Part shown: piece by piece, positions 7,340 through 16,838 of the stretch
Position numbering within the stretch: position 1 is the stretch's first letter
How the letters are laid out: each line of letters opens with the position of its first letter
Assembly: GCA_038146865.1 (NCBI GenBank)
Contig: JAYQSL010000001.1
Span: 62,001-126,000 of the forward strand
Length of the DNA stretch: 64,000 nucleotides
Origin: GCA-2709075 sp038146865
GTDB lineage: Bacteria; Pseudomonadota; Alphaproteobacteria; MPNO01; UBA2964
Direction: 5' to 3'
Notes under the pieces: model-generated
The model's database searches: none
Seen by the model: only the letters and a program-made list of their open reading frames with translations
What the model was told of the DNA's origin: nothing
Made by a program: the position numbers and the translations under genes

Positions 7340-9505
7340 TCAATCTGATGATTCCTGCTCTGCTGCCTGAGATTCTGGCGTCTTTTCATTTTTTTCAGGA
7401 ATGATCTCCAAACCTGTGTTCTGATCCACTACCTTCATGGACAATTTAACCTTACCCCTGTCATCAATGGCGAGGACCTTGACTTTCACCTCATCACCCT
7501 CATTTACGACGTCGGTAACCTTGTTTACCCTGCGAGGCTCCAACTCACTTATATGAACTAGTCCATCTCTTGCGCCCAGGAAATTAACAAAAGCGCCAAA
7601 ATCGACCACTTTAACCACCTTGCCGTTGTAGATACAACCAACTTCAGGTTCGGCAACAATGCCCTTGATCCACTCAAGCGCGGCCTCGCCGGCAGCCCCG
7701 TCTACCGCTGCTACTTTAATGGTCCCGTCATCATCGATATCAATTTTCGCACCGGTAGTCTCACAAATTTCTCTGATAACTTTGCCACCAGTGCCAATGA
7801 CATCTCGAATTTTATCCTTAGGAATAGTAAGAGTGGTAATCCTCGGAGCCAACAAACTAACATCCTGGCGAGCCGCCGCCATCCCTTTGGACATTTCTGC
7901 AAGTATGTGAAGCCGTCCTTCTTTCGCTTGGTTGAGGGCGGTTTCCATAATTTCTTCCGTAATACCGGTTATTTTGATGTCCATTTGGAGTGAAGTGACC
8001 CCATCAGCTGTACCGGCAACCTTGAAGTCCATATCTCCAAGATGATCTTCATCGCCAAGGATATCAGAAAGAACTGCATATCCGCTATCCTCCTTGATAA
8101 GACCCATTGCAATCCCAGCAACGGGTTTTTTAATGGGCACGCCGGCATCCATTAGAGATAGAGATGAACCACAGACCGTTGCCATGGAGGATGAGCCATT
8201 TGATTCAGTTATTTCAGATACAACCCGCATTGTATAAGGGAATTCATCCATGTCGGGAAGTACTGCTCGAACTGCGCGCCACGCGAGTTTTCCGTGTCCT
8301 ATCTCACGTCTACCAGGTGACCGAAGGAAACCAGCCTCACCAACCGAGTAGGGCGGAAAATTATAGTGCAGCATAAACCGTTCGCGATATTCACCCTCAA
8401 GAGCATCAATTATCTGTTCATCCTGACCAGTGCCCAAAGTTGCCACGCATAAAGACTGTGTCTCACCCCGGGTAAATAACGCGCTCCCATGGGCTCGTGG
8501 GAGAACACCTACTTCGACAGAAATCGGCCGGACCGTCTTTGTGTCCCGACCATCGATCCTCCCACCGGTGGCAAGAATGGAGCCTCGGACAATATCTTTT
8601 TCCAAATCCTTCAAGAGCCCTGCTGCTATTTGGATATCAAAATCAGGATCCTCATCCACAAGAGCTGCCAAAACTTTTTCCTTAGCAGCAGCGATCATTT
8701 CCACTCGATTTTGCTTTACGGTCTCACCATAAGCTGATCGAAGGTCCGCTTCTCCCAATTCATTAATTTTTAATCTGAGCGCCTGCTTCTCGGGCGGTGC
8801 CTCCGGAACCGCCCAGGGTTCCTTAGCACATTGCTCTGCAAGTTCTATTATAGCTTTAATTACTGGTTGAAACTCTTTCTGGGCGAACATAACTGCACCC
8901 AACATAATCTCTTCAGAAAGTTGGTCGGCCTCTGATTCGACCATTAGGACCGCATCATTGGTCCCAGATACAACCATATCCAATTTAGAATTGCTAAGCT
9001 CCTCAGGCGAAGGGTTTAGCACATAAGAATCATCGATGTAGGCGACCCGTGCAGCGCCGATCGGCCCCAAAAAAGGTATACCCGAAATAGTCAAGGCCGC
9101 TGAAGCACCCACCATGGCCACAATATCGGGATCATTCTCCAAATCATGGCTTAATACCGTGCAGATAACCTGGGTCTCGTTTTGAAAGCCCTTGGCGAAA
9201 AGTGGCCGAATAGGACGATCAATCAGCCGCGATACAAGTGTTTCTTTCTCACTAGGGCGGCCCTCTCTTTTAAAAAATCCTCCGGGTATTTTTCCAGCTG
9301 CGTATGTTTTTTCCTGATAATTTACGGTAAGGGGAAAGAAATCGACACCAGGTTTAGGCGCTTTTTGTGCCACAGCAGTAGCCAATACGACGGTATCGCC
9401 ATACGTTACCATGACTGCTCCGTCCGCTTGCCGTGCGATCTTACCAGTTTCCATTATAAGCGGCCGTCCGCCCCACTCTATCTCTTTACGATAAACTTCA
9501 AACAT
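7340..9505 (-). CDS. pnp: polynucleotide phosphorylase
   Basis: Phosphorolytic 3'-to-5' exoribonuclease and RNA polymerase of the degradosome, acting in mRNA decay. The 721 residues show two RNase PH folds (about 1-230 and 310-540) joined by an alpha-helical linker. A KH domain follows (about 555-610, with IRDVIGTGGKVIREI), then an S1 domain (about 622-690, GKVVKVVDFGAFV). The acidic tail is short. It follows rpsO with a 162-base spacer, the classic rpsO-pnp arrangement, and the SD-like GGAAAG lies before the ATG. The last gene of the nusA-infB operon direction. Confidence 0.97.
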   Translation of the reverse strand: MFEVYRKEIEWGGRPLIMETGKIARQADGAVMVTYGDTVVLATAVAQKAPKPGVDFFPLTVNYQEKTYAAGKIPGGFFKREGRPSEKETLVSRLIDRPIRPLFAKGFQNETQVICTVLSHDLENDPDIVAMVGASAALTISGIPFLGPIGAARVAYIDDSYVLNPSPEELSNSKLDMVVSGTNDAVLMVESEADQLSEEIMLGAVMFAQKEFQPVIKAIIELAEQCAKEPWAVPEAPPEKQALRLKINELGEADLRSAYGETVKQNRVEMIAAAKEKVLAALVDEDPDFDIQIAAGLLKDLEKDIVRGSILATGGRIDGRDTKTVRPISVEVGVLPRAHGSALFTRGETQSLCVATLGTGQDEQIIDALEGEYRERFMLHYNFPPYSVGEAGFLRSPGRREIGHGKLAWRAVRAVLPDMDEFPYTMRVVSEITESNGSSSMATVCGSSLSLMDAGVPIKKPVAGIAMGLIKEDSGYAVLSDILGDEDHLGDMDFKVAGTADGVTSLQMDIKITGITEEIMETALNQAKEGRLHILAEMSKGMAAARQDVSLLAPRITTLTIPKDKIRDVIGTGGKVIREICETTGAKIDIDDDGTIKVAAVDGAAGEAALEWIKGIVAEPEVGCIYNGKVVKVVDFGAFVNFLGARDGLVHISELEPRRVNKVTDVVNEGDEVKVKVLAIDDRGKVKLSMKVVDQNTGLEIIPEKNEKTPESQAAEQESSD

Positions 9506-9667
9506 TTCTCTATTCTTTCCTTACCTACAAAGGGAAAAGTTCCACCCACGTTGATGTGTCGGCAACGCCATCCCCTTAAATAATTCTAAAACTGTGCTGT
9601 CCTAAGATTGTGACGCAGATATCCTTGGTTCTTTGTCGACAGCTGAACAATAACATTGGGTCGCTTA

Positions 9668-9937
9668 TCAGCGCCTAAGCCCAAGACTTTTAATGAGTTC
9701 TTGGTAGCGATCTTCATTCTTGCGCTTTAAATAATCTAGAAGCCTACGTCGTTGGCCAACCATTACCAACAACCCCCTACGTGAATGAAAGTCTTTCCTA
9801 TGCTCTTTTAGATGCTCGGTCAGGTTTTTTATCCTTTCGGTAAGGATTGATACCTGCACCTCGGGAGACCCGGTATCCCCATCTGCCCGACCATATTCTT
9901 TTATCAATTCAGCTTTTTTTTCATGAGTAATCGACAT
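9668..9937 (-). CDS. rpsO: 30S ribosomal protein S15
   Basis: An 89-residue primary 16S rRNA-binding protein of the small-subunit platform, of the exact usual length. The conserved elements DTGSPEVQ, LTEHLKEHRKDFHSRRGL and RRRLLDYL are all present. It starts nine bases after the truB stop and precedes pnp. In enterobacteria S15 represses its own translation through a leader structure; with only nine bases here such a leader would have to extend into truB, and nothing can be claimed. Confidence 0.97.
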   Translation of the reverse strand: MSITHEKKAELIKEYGRADGDTGSPEVQVSILTERIKNLTEHLKEHRKDFHSRRGLLVMVGQRRRLLDYLKRKNEDRYQELIKSLGLRR

Positions 9938-9946
9938 CGATATCTC

Positions 9947-10885
9947 CTAAGTTAGCTGGTTCAAGACCCTGATGGGACAAACCAATCCGTTTCTAATCCT
10001 GGCCAACGCCAATAAACGGCCATTTGCCATTGCGCAGACCACACTGTCAGCCCTCTCGATTCTATTCGTTTCGGGTGGCATATTTTGCCCTACCTCGCTT
10101 AGTAGCACGGACCCACCATGACGGACCCGTTCAGCTTGGCTGGAACTCAAAAACAGCGCCGGGATGTCGTCCAGCGCTGCCTCAATTGGCAGCAAGCAAT
10201 CGAAAGCCGCCGCAATATGCACTAAGGAATTAAAATTATCCAGCGAAATCGTATGAGTTTTGTCAAATGGTCCGGTCTGTGTACGATCAAGCCTAGACAC
10301 ATACCCCAAAGTACCCAACCCCCTGGCTATATCACGGCCAAGGCTCCGAATATAAGTTCCTTTCCCGCATAAAACTCTGAAGGTTGCGCTTTCGAGTCCG
10401 GAAACCTCTAAAAGGTCCAGTTTATGGATAACTACCGGCCTTGCTTTTAACTCCAGATTAACACCTGCCCTGGCGAGTGCGTATGCACGTTGTCCATTTA
10501 CCTTTATGGCTGAAAATTTAGGCGGAGTTTGCTCAATCTCACCGGAAAATTCGCCTATGATAGCCTCAATATCCGCCTCTTTAGGCCTGTATGAACTGCG
10601 GCCCGTAACAACTCCCTCAGCATCATCAGTGGAACGTTCTTCTCCCCATTGGACAGTAAATTCATATGTTTTTGGGCCTTCCATTACCAGCGGTATAATT
10701 TTGGTGGCTTCACCAAATGCTACCGGGAGCACACCACTGGCCAATGGATCCAGCGTCCCCGAATGCCCGCACTTCTTAGCGTCTAACCCACGTCGAAGCA
10801 AACTAACGACTTGAGTTGAGGTAACACTTACTGGTTTATCAACAATAATCCATCCGTTAACAGACTTACCATTGCGCCGGCTCAC
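9947..10885 (-). CDS. truB: tRNA pseudouridine(55) synthase
   Basis: Makes pseudouridine 55 in the T-loop of tRNAs. The 312 residues contain the catalytic Asp46 in GHSGTLDPLASGVLP, the KPxGxTS-like start (DKPVSVTSTQ), the RNA-contact motif GTYIRSLGRDIA and a C-terminal PUA-like extension. The start overlaps the rbfA stop by four bases, so the two are translationally coupled in the nusA-infB operon. Confidence 0.95.
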   Translation of the reverse strand: MSRRNGKSVNGWIIVDKPVSVTSTQVVSLLRRGLDAKKCGHSGTLDPLASGVLPVAFGEATKIIPLVMEGPKTYEFTVQWGEERSTDDAEGVVTGRSSYRPKEADIEAIIGEFSGEIEQTPPKFSAIKVNGQRAYALARAGVNLELKARPVVIHKLDLLEVSGLESATFRVLCGKGTYIRSLGRDIARGLGTLGYVSRLDRTQTGPFDKTHTISLDNFNSLVHIAAAFDCLLPIEAALDDIPALFLSSSQAERVRHGGSVLLSEVGQNMPPETNRIERADSVVCAMANGRLLALARIRNGLVCPIRVLNQLT

Positions 10886-11304
10886 TCCTCAAAGCCTTTG
10901 GAGGCCAAAAGATCACGGGCCACCCTCGGAGACCTCAGCAATTGCTCGATCTTTTCCCCTTGATCAAATAAATCATCCGACTCAAAAACAAGTTTAGGCA
11001 GATAGCGCATTTCTATCTGTTTCCCGAGTTGCCTCCTTATAAAAGCGGCCGCCCTGTTCAACGCTTGGGCAATCACCAGGGTATCTTGCCCTCCCAAAGG
11101 TGTTATAAAAATCCGAGCATTTCTTAAATCTGGAGTCATACGAACTTCCGAGACGGTTATAGAAACCCCCTCGAGTTCGGGATCATGGAGCCCCCCCCGG
11201 GCCAGTATCGAAACGATTGCATGACGCACCATCTCACCAACCCTCAATTGCCGCTGGCTGAGTTTTTCCGCGGCTGGTGGTCTGGAACGAACTTTACGAG
11301 ACAT
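10882..11304 (-). CDS. rbfA: ribosome-binding factor A
   Basis: A 140-residue KH-like protein that binds the 30S subunit during late 16S rRNA maturation. The N-terminal basic part reads RQLRVGEMVRHAI and the central strand VSEVRMTPDLRNARIFI, both diagnostic, followed by RRQLGKQIEMRYLPKL. It lies 40 bases after infB and overlaps truB by four bases. Confidence 0.94.
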   Translation of the reverse strand: MSRKVRSRPPAAEKLSQRQLRVGEMVRHAIVSILARGGLHDPELEGVSITVSEVRMTPDLRNARIFITPLGGQDTLVIAQALNRAAAFIRRQLGKQIEMRYLPKLVFESDDLFDQGEKIEQLLRSPRVARDLLASKGFEE

Positions 11305-11344
11305 CTTGTTAGCGCTTATTTACTCGGACGGTCGGCTTACCTGA

Positions 11345-13909
11345 TTACAGGTGTCTCACGATCTCTTCAACGTCAAAACATTCTATCACATCACCAGTTT
11401 TGAGATCTTGATAATTTTCAAAAGACATGCCGCACTCAGTGCCTTCTCTAACTTCCCGAGCATCTTCTTTAAACCTTTTGAGCGTGGACAGTGCACCCTC
11501 ATGGATGACAACGTCATCGCGAAGCAATCTCACCCCGGATCCCCTTTTGACCAGACCCTGAGTAACCTTGCAACCCGCCACTTTCCCCATCTTGCTGATA
11601 TTAAATACCTCTAGGATCTCCGCATAACCAAGGAAGGTCTCTCTCTTCTCTGGGGCCAAGAGGCCGCTAAGCAGATCCTTGATATCGTCTGTTAAGTCAT
11701 AGATCACCGAGTAATAGCGAATATCCAATTTTTCGCGACCGGCAGCATCGCGCGCCTGAGCATTTGCACGCACATTGAACCCAACCACGAAACCCTCTGA
11801 GGCCTTGGCTAAACCAACATCAGACTCACTGATACCCCCAACGCCGGAATGTAATATTTGAACCTTTACCTCATCTGTGCTCAACTTTTCTAGTGCATTG
11901 ACAATAGCCTCCACCGACCCGTGGGTATCGGCCTTCACAACCAATGGGAGGTTTTGCGCCTGGCCAGCTTCAATTTGGCTAAATATGTTTTCTATAGTTC
12001 CTTTACTTGCAATTTGTGTTCGCTGTAGACGCTTCTTTCTTTGGCGAAACTCTGAGACTTCCCGAGCCCGCGCCTCAGTCTCAACAACTGAAAAATCCTC
12101 TCCCGCTGCAGGCGCACCGGAAAGGCCCATAATTTCCACTGGCTGGGCAGGAATCGCAAATTCAACTTTTTCGCCGTCATGGTCATTGATTGCGCGGACT
12201 CGGCCCCATTCTCCCCCCGCAACGATGATATCACCAATGCGCAGGGTTCCCCGTTGGACGAGAACGGTAGCTACAGCACCCCGGCCAGTTTCAAGATTAG
12301 CTTCAATAACAACTCCTTCAGCGGAACGATCGGCGTTGGATTTAAGTTCGAGTATCTCAGCTTGAAGCTGTATTACCTCGGTAAGCTTATCTAGGTTAGT
12401 TCCCTCTGTCGCGGAAACCTCGACCGACAACACATCACCACCCACATCCTCAAGCAAAACTTCGTGTTGAAGCAGCTCATTTCTGACCCTTTGCGGGTCT
12501 GCCTCGGGTTTGTCCATCTTGTTTATAGCAACAATTATAGGGACTTCCGCGGCCTTAGCATGATGAATCGCCTCTACCGTTTGCGGCATGATCCCATCGT
12601 CAGCGGCCACGACCAGAATGACAATATCTGTTACGTTAGCCCCCCGAGCGCGCATAGAGGTAAAAGCTGCGTGACCGGGCGTATCAATGAAGGTTACCTT
12701 ATCACCGCTTTGGTTCTCAATCTGATAAGCACCTATATGTTGGGTAATGCCTCCAGCCTCACGGTCAACCACGTTAGTCTTCCTTAAGGCGTCTAGTAAT
12801 GATGTTTTGCCATGATCCACGTGACCCATGACGGTAACAACAGGTGATCTCGGAGAGAGCAACTCTTCAGCGTCCTCCTCGCCTTTAAGTCCGATTTCAA
12901 CATCAGAATCACTCACCCGTCTAGCTTTGTGGCCGAACTCATCGATTACGAGTTCCGCAGTGTCAGCATCTATCAGTTGTTGGGGGGTCGCCATGACCCC
13001 AAGTTTTAAGAGAGCGCGGATAACATCGACTCCTCTCTCTGCCATCCGATTTGCCAAGTCCTGAACTAGAATAGTCTCAGGCAGCGTTACTTCTCGGCTA
13101 GTCTTCTGTGTTTCAATTGGCTGAGTTTGTTGGACCTTTCGCGATCTTTCCCTTTGTCTTTTAACGGACGCCAAGCTACGTGTCCGCTCTTCATCATTAA
13201 GTGCCTGACTAACCGTGAGCTTGCCGCTGCTTCTTCGGCGTGGTTCACCGCGTCTTGCCGCCGGTCTATTAACCTCATTTCGATTTTGCTTTTGGGTTTG
13301 ATCTGCATCAAGCTTGCGGCGCGAAACAGGAGTAATCGGTTGACCCTGCGAGGCCTTCTCGGCCCTGGCTTCTAGCTTTGCTGCCTGCTCGGCTGCGCGT
13401 TCTGCCGCCTCCTCATCCTGACGCCGCCGCAATTCTTCTTCCTGCCTCCGACGCTCTTGCTCATCTCTACGATTTTTTTCTTCCTGATCACGTTTCCGGC
13501 TCTCTTCTTCGAGAATAGCCGCTTGGCGGCGTGCTTCAGCCTCAGCAGCATTTTTCTCTATCAACTCATTGGCCGCTTCGCTTTGTTTGGCAGTTTCAAG
13601 CGCTCGCCGACGAGCCGCTGCCTCTTCTTCGGTGAGGGTCTTCAAAACAGCGGGCTTACGCGATTGAATACCTTGTTTTTGAGGCTCAGGAACTTCCGGT
13701 GCGGTATTTATTTTCTCAGCAGACACCGGAACTCGGGTCTTTCCTACGCTCCGCTTTCGCCTCACCTCCACTGCGACCGATTTAGTGCGGCCATGAGAAA
13801 AACTTTGTCTTACTTGTCCCGCGTCAACCGTTTTTTTTAACTCCAGACGCGGGCGAGTGCTAAGAACCCGTTTGGGCTGTTCGTCCTTTTTTGAATTCTG
13901 CTCTGTCAT
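11345..13909 (-). CDS. infB: translation initiation factor IF-2
   Basis: GTPase that places initiator tRNA on the 30S subunit. The 854-residue protein has an N-terminal IF2-associated segment and a long charged Arg/Glu/Gln-rich stretch (about 85-260) of the kind that varies between species. A second IF2_N unit (about 275-330) precedes the GTPase core from about residue 355, with G1 GHVDHGKT, DTPGHAAF and NKMDKPEA. Domains II-IV finish with ECGMSFENYQDLKTGDVIE. Length is normal for alphaproteobacteria. It is part of the rimP-nusA-rnpM-infB-rbfA-truB run, 19 bases after the YlxR-type gene. Confidence 0.97.
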   Translation of the reverse strand: MTEQNSKKDEQPKRVLSTRPRLELKKTVDAGQVRQSFSHGRTKSVAVEVRRKRSVGKTRVPVSAEKINTAPEVPEPQKQGIQSRKPAVLKTLTEEEAAARRRALETAKQSEAANELIEKNAAEAEARRQAAILEEESRKRDQEEKNRRDEQERRRQEEELRRRQDEEAAERAAEQAAKLEARAEKASQGQPITPVSRRKLDADQTQKQNRNEVNRPAARRGEPRRRSSGKLTVSQALNDEERTRSLASVKRQRERSRKVQQTQPIETQKTSREVTLPETILVQDLANRMAERGVDVIRALLKLGVMATPQQLIDADTAELVIDEFGHKARRVSDSDVEIGLKGEEDAEELLSPRSPVVTVMGHVDHGKTSLLDALRKTNVVDREAGGITQHIGAYQIENQSGDKVTFIDTPGHAAFTSMRARGANVTDIVILVVAADDGIMPQTVEAIHHAKAAEVPIIVAINKMDKPEADPQRVRNELLQHEVLLEDVGGDVLSVEVSATEGTNLDKLTEVIQLQAEILELKSNADRSAEGVVIEANLETGRGAVATVLVQRGTLRIGDIIVAGGEWGRVRAINDHDGEKVEFAIPAQPVEIMGLSGAPAAGEDFSVVETEARAREVSEFRQRKKRLQRTQIASKGTIENIFSQIEAGQAQNLPLVVKADTHGSVEAIVNALEKLSTDEVKVQILHSGVGGISESDVGLAKASEGFVVGFNVRANAQARDAAGREKLDIRYYSVIYDLTDDIKDLLSGLLAPEKRETFLGYAEILEVFNISKMGKVAGCKVTQGLVKRGSGVRLLRDDVVIHEGALSTLKRFKEDAREVREGTECGMSFENYQDLKTGDVIECFDVEEIVRHL

Positions 13910-13928
13910 TTTACTATCGCCTCTAAGC

Positions 13929-14561
13929 CTATCTTTGCCCGTTGTCTAGGGCCACAAGCCTGGTTCTAAAACCTGCCAGCCTAGCCGCCTCATCTCTCAA
14001 TTTTTTAGCAATCATCGCGTCTGTTATAGCCACAAATACAACACCATCTCTTCCAAACACTTTCCCAAGTTCGCCTTGGCCAAAGATATCTATCGCGGCT
14101 AAATCTCGTCTTCCCGACAAAAGCCGCTTTCTACTCCCCGTTGACGCCCCCGAGGCCACAATTACGAGAACTTCCTTCCCAGAGGCAATCGATGCACGTG
14201 TTTTTTCATAGCCGCCTACCGCATGGCCTGCCCTTCGAGCCAGCCCCACTATATTCAAACAACTCTCCAAGAGCGACAACTCCACAATATCAGCCAAGTC
14301 CGCCGGAGCGGAAACCGAACGTTTTGCAGCTTTATCAAATTTTCGCCCTGCACGAGCCTCATTGACTATATCCCTAGCAGCAAGTGTCCACAATCCACGG
14401 CCCGGCAACCGTTTTGATATGTCAGGTACGATAACATCATCAGGCCCCACAACAAAGCGAATGAGTTTTGTAATTGGTTCAATCCGCCCACTAACAATAC
14501 AACGTCTTAAAATACCACCGCTGTTTATCGAATTCTTTGAAATTTTCTGAGTGGAGGCCAT
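13929..14561 (-). CDS. YlxR (DUF448) / L7Ae-like RNA-binding protein
   Basis: A 210-residue fusion typical of alphaproteobacteria. The N-terminal YlxR/DUF448 domain spans about residues 18-85 (RRCIVSGRIEP, LPGRGLW). A ribosomal L7Ae/L30e-like RNA-binding domain follows at about 100-185 (VGLARRAGHAVGGYEKT). YlxR proteins have been linked to RNase P and nucleoid functions in Gram-positives (RnpM); the fused form is not characterised to my knowledge. It sits between nusA (36 bases) and infB (19 bases), its universal position. Confidence 0.9.
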   Translation of the reverse strand: MASTQKISKNSINSGGILRRCIVSGRIEPITKLIRFVVGPDDVIVPDISKRLPGRGLWTLAARDIVNEARAGRKFDKAAKRSVSAPADLADIVELSLLESCLNIVGLARRAGHAVGGYEKTRASIASGKEVLVIVASGASTGSRKRLLSGRRDLAAIDIFGQGELGKVFGRDGVVFVAITDAMIAKKLRDEAARLAGFRTRLVALDNGQR

Positions 14562-14597
14562 ACTTTTTGTCCTGCATCCACGGTCCTTTGCTCGGGA

Positions 14598-16178
14598 TTA
14601 AGCTTCAGGAGGTTGGGTGTCCGGAGCGACATCAGAAGCGTCATCAAACCAGTGTGCCCGCGCCGCCATTATTATACTATTCGCCTCATCTTCATTCAGA
14701 CCAAATTCGCGCAAAATACCATCTTCCCCAGATATCAATTCATCAGCAGAAAGATCACCCAGATCATCCAGAGTTTTGATATCTTCCTTACCCAGAACCA
14801 CCAACATAGAAGCGGAAAGGCCTTCGATCTGGGCAACGTCATCTGAAACGCCAAGTTCCTTTCGAGTCTCCTCCGCTTGCAACTCTCGATCCGCGATGTA
14901 TTGCTCCGCGCGATCTCTCAATTCAGTCACGAGATCGTCATCTAAACCTTCTATGCCGAGCAAATCCTCTACCGGAACGTAGGCTATCTCCTCTATAGAG
15001 GTGAAGCCTTCTGTGACCAGAAGGTGCGAAAGCACGTCATCCACACCTAAGGCGTCGATAAATAATTGCGTTCTAACCCTAAACTCCTCCTGACGACGCT
15101 CAGACTCTTCTTCTTCGGTTAGAATTACGATATCCCAACCACTAAGTTGAGAGGCAAGCCTTACATTCTGGCCACGACGACCAATCGCAAGACTTAGTTG
15201 ATCATCTGGGACAACAATTTCAATCTGACCAGCATCTTCGTCTAAAACAACTCTTGCCACCTCTGCTGGGGCCAACGCGTTAACGACGAAACTCGCTGGA
15301 TCCTCTGACCACTGAATAATATCTATTTTCTCGCCTTGTAGTTCTCCAACTACAGCCTGCACTCGGCTACCACGCATCCCCACGCAAGCACCTACAGGGT
15401 CTATGCCGGAATCATTTGAGATCACCGCGATCTTCGCTCTGCTGCCAGGATCCCGAGCCACTGAACGCAATTCGATAATACCGTCATAGATCTCAGGCAC
15501 CTCTTGGGCAAATAGACCTGCCATAAATTGGGGATGCGTACGAGACATGAAAATCTGCGGGCCTCGAGCTTCCTCCCTTACGTCGTAAATATAACCTCTC
15601 AATCGATCGCCTGGCCTGAAACTCTCGCGGGGGATTACTTCGTCTCGACGCAACACCGCCTCAGCCCGGCCGAGATCTACTGTGACATTCCCAAACTCTA
15701 TTCTTTTCACAATACCATTAACGATTTCGCCAACCCGATCTTTGTATTCGTTGTATTGTCGAGATCGCTCCGCTTCCCTTACCTTCTGAACAATTACTTG
15801 TTTAGCTGTTTGGGCCGCAATCCTGCCAAAATCAATCGGAGGCAGGGGTTCAGTTAAAAAGTCTCCAACATCGGCATCGGGGTTGAGACTTTTGGCATCT
15901 GAGATAGATATCTGAGTGGCTTCATTCTCGATAACCTCCACAACCTCCAGGTAACGCGCTAGCTTTATCTCACCACTTTTACGATCAATCTGTGCGCGCA
16001 CATCATTCTCGAGACCGAAACGAGTCCTGGCTGCCTTCTGGATTGCCTGTTCCATAGCATCGACAACCTCTTCTTTCTCTATCCCTTTATCTCGAGCCAC
16101 ATCCTCTGCAACCCTCAGGAGTTCAAGCTGATCAAAACCAAAACCGCCAATCGCGTCATTTTCAAAATTGTTATCCAC
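14598..16178 (-). CDS. nusA: transcription termination/antitermination factor NusA
   Basis: RNA-polymerase-binding factor for pausing, termination and antitermination. The 526 residues show the N-terminal polymerase-binding domain, an S1 domain (about 135-200) and two KH domains (ISNDSGIDPVGACVGMRGSRVQAV, split here as IDPVGACVGMRG, and DDQLSLAIGRRGQNVRLA). Two acidic C-terminal repeats follow, about 365-430 and 440-510, as in E. coli-type NusA. It begins one base after the rimP stop, so coupling is likely. Confidence 0.97.
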   Translation of the reverse strand: MDNNFENDAIGGFGFDQLELLRVAEDVARDKGIEKEEVVDAMEQAIQKAARTRFGLENDVRAQIDRKSGEIKLARYLEVVEVIENEATQISISDAKSLNPDADVGDFLTEPLPPIDFGRIAAQTAKQVIVQKVREAERSRQYNEYKDRVGEIVNGIVKRIEFGNVTVDLGRAEAVLRRDEVIPRESFRPGDRLRGYIYDVREEARGPQIFMSRTHPQFMAGLFAQEVPEIYDGIIELRSVARDPGSRAKIAVISNDSGIDPVGACVGMRGSRVQAVVGELQGEKIDIIQWSEDPASFVVNALAPAEVARVVLDEDAGQIEIVVPDDQLSLAIGRRGQNVRLASQLSGWDIVILTEEEESERRQEEFRVRTQLFIDALGVDDVLSHLLVTEGFTSIEEIAYVPVEDLLGIEGLDDDLVTELRDRAEQYIADRELQAEETRKELGVSDDVAQIEGLSASMLVVLGKEDIKTLDDLGDLSADELISGEDGILREFGLNEDEANSIIMAARAHWFDDASDVAPDTQPPEA

Positions 16179-16179
16179 T

Positions 16180-16701
16180 TTATTTACCCTCTAATGCGGC
16201 AGCCGCTTTCCAAGAACGTTGCGTTGCCTTGATCAAGTCATCGGTTAAAACCAGTGACGCAGCATAAATATCTGAAATTTCTATCTGCTGACGCACACCG
16301 TTGCAGAGAAGCCCAACGAGCCCCTCCTCGATCCCAAGCAAAGAACCAACAAAGTAAGATTTTCCACCAATTGGCTCCGACGTCTTCAACTCAACTTCAA
16401 ACCCAGCAAACCTCTCAAAATCGGACTCTTTAACTAGGGGCCGATCAATGCCCGGAGAGCTGACCTCAAGATCGTAGGGACCCGTTATTGGATCATCCAA
16501 TTCCAGCAAGGCTGAGATAATTTTACTAACGTGAGCACAATCATCCACCGAAATCGCTCGTTGGTCCAACCGCTCAATCATTATTTGCAGACGTTGTTCA
16601 TTCGCGCTGTCAATCGCCACTCGCACCAATTCGTAGCCTGCTTCTGTTAACGAAGGAGCTATCAACCCCTCTATCAGATATTCTTTTTCTCCAACACTCA
16701 C
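16180..16701 (-). CDS. rimP: ribosome maturation factor RimP
   Basis: A 173-residue protein needed for 30S subunit assembly. It has the N-terminal alpha/beta domain with DPITGPYDLEVSSPGIDRPL, the family's hallmark, and a C-terminal SH3-like domain. It starts with GTG at 16701 and is the first gene of the nusA-infB operon, immediately after an intrinsic terminator at 16733-16757, which separates it from trmB. Confidence 0.94.
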   Translation of the reverse strand: MSVGEKEYLIEGLIAPSLTEAGYELVRVAIDSANEQRLQIMIERLDQRAISVDDCAHVSKIISALLELDDPITGPYDLEVSSPGIDRPLVKESDFERFAGFEVELKTSEPIGGKSYFVGSLLGIEEGLVGLLCNGVRQQIEISDIYAASLVLTDDLIKATQRSWKAAAALEGK

Positions 16702-16732
16702 TTGGATTTAAACGCCTCTGTTATTCATCCAC

Positions 16733-16757
16733 AAAAAAGGCGGGCCCATGGCCCACC
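16733..16757 (-). terminator. intrinsic terminator after metK-trmB
   Basis: An 8-bp GC-rich stem (GGTGGGCC/GGCCCGCC, one G-U pair) with a 3-base loop, followed by six U in the minus-strand transcript. It lies 82 bases past the trmB stop and 32 bases before the rimP start. This is the clearest terminator in the window and marks a transcription boundary in what is otherwise a long same-strand run. Confidence 0.85.
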
Positions 16758-16838
16758 CATTAAAAACATGACTGTTTAAAAACAGCCATCAGGAATGTGG
16801 TTAGGTTATATCCTGACTCGAGACAGTTCTGCAAGGGT

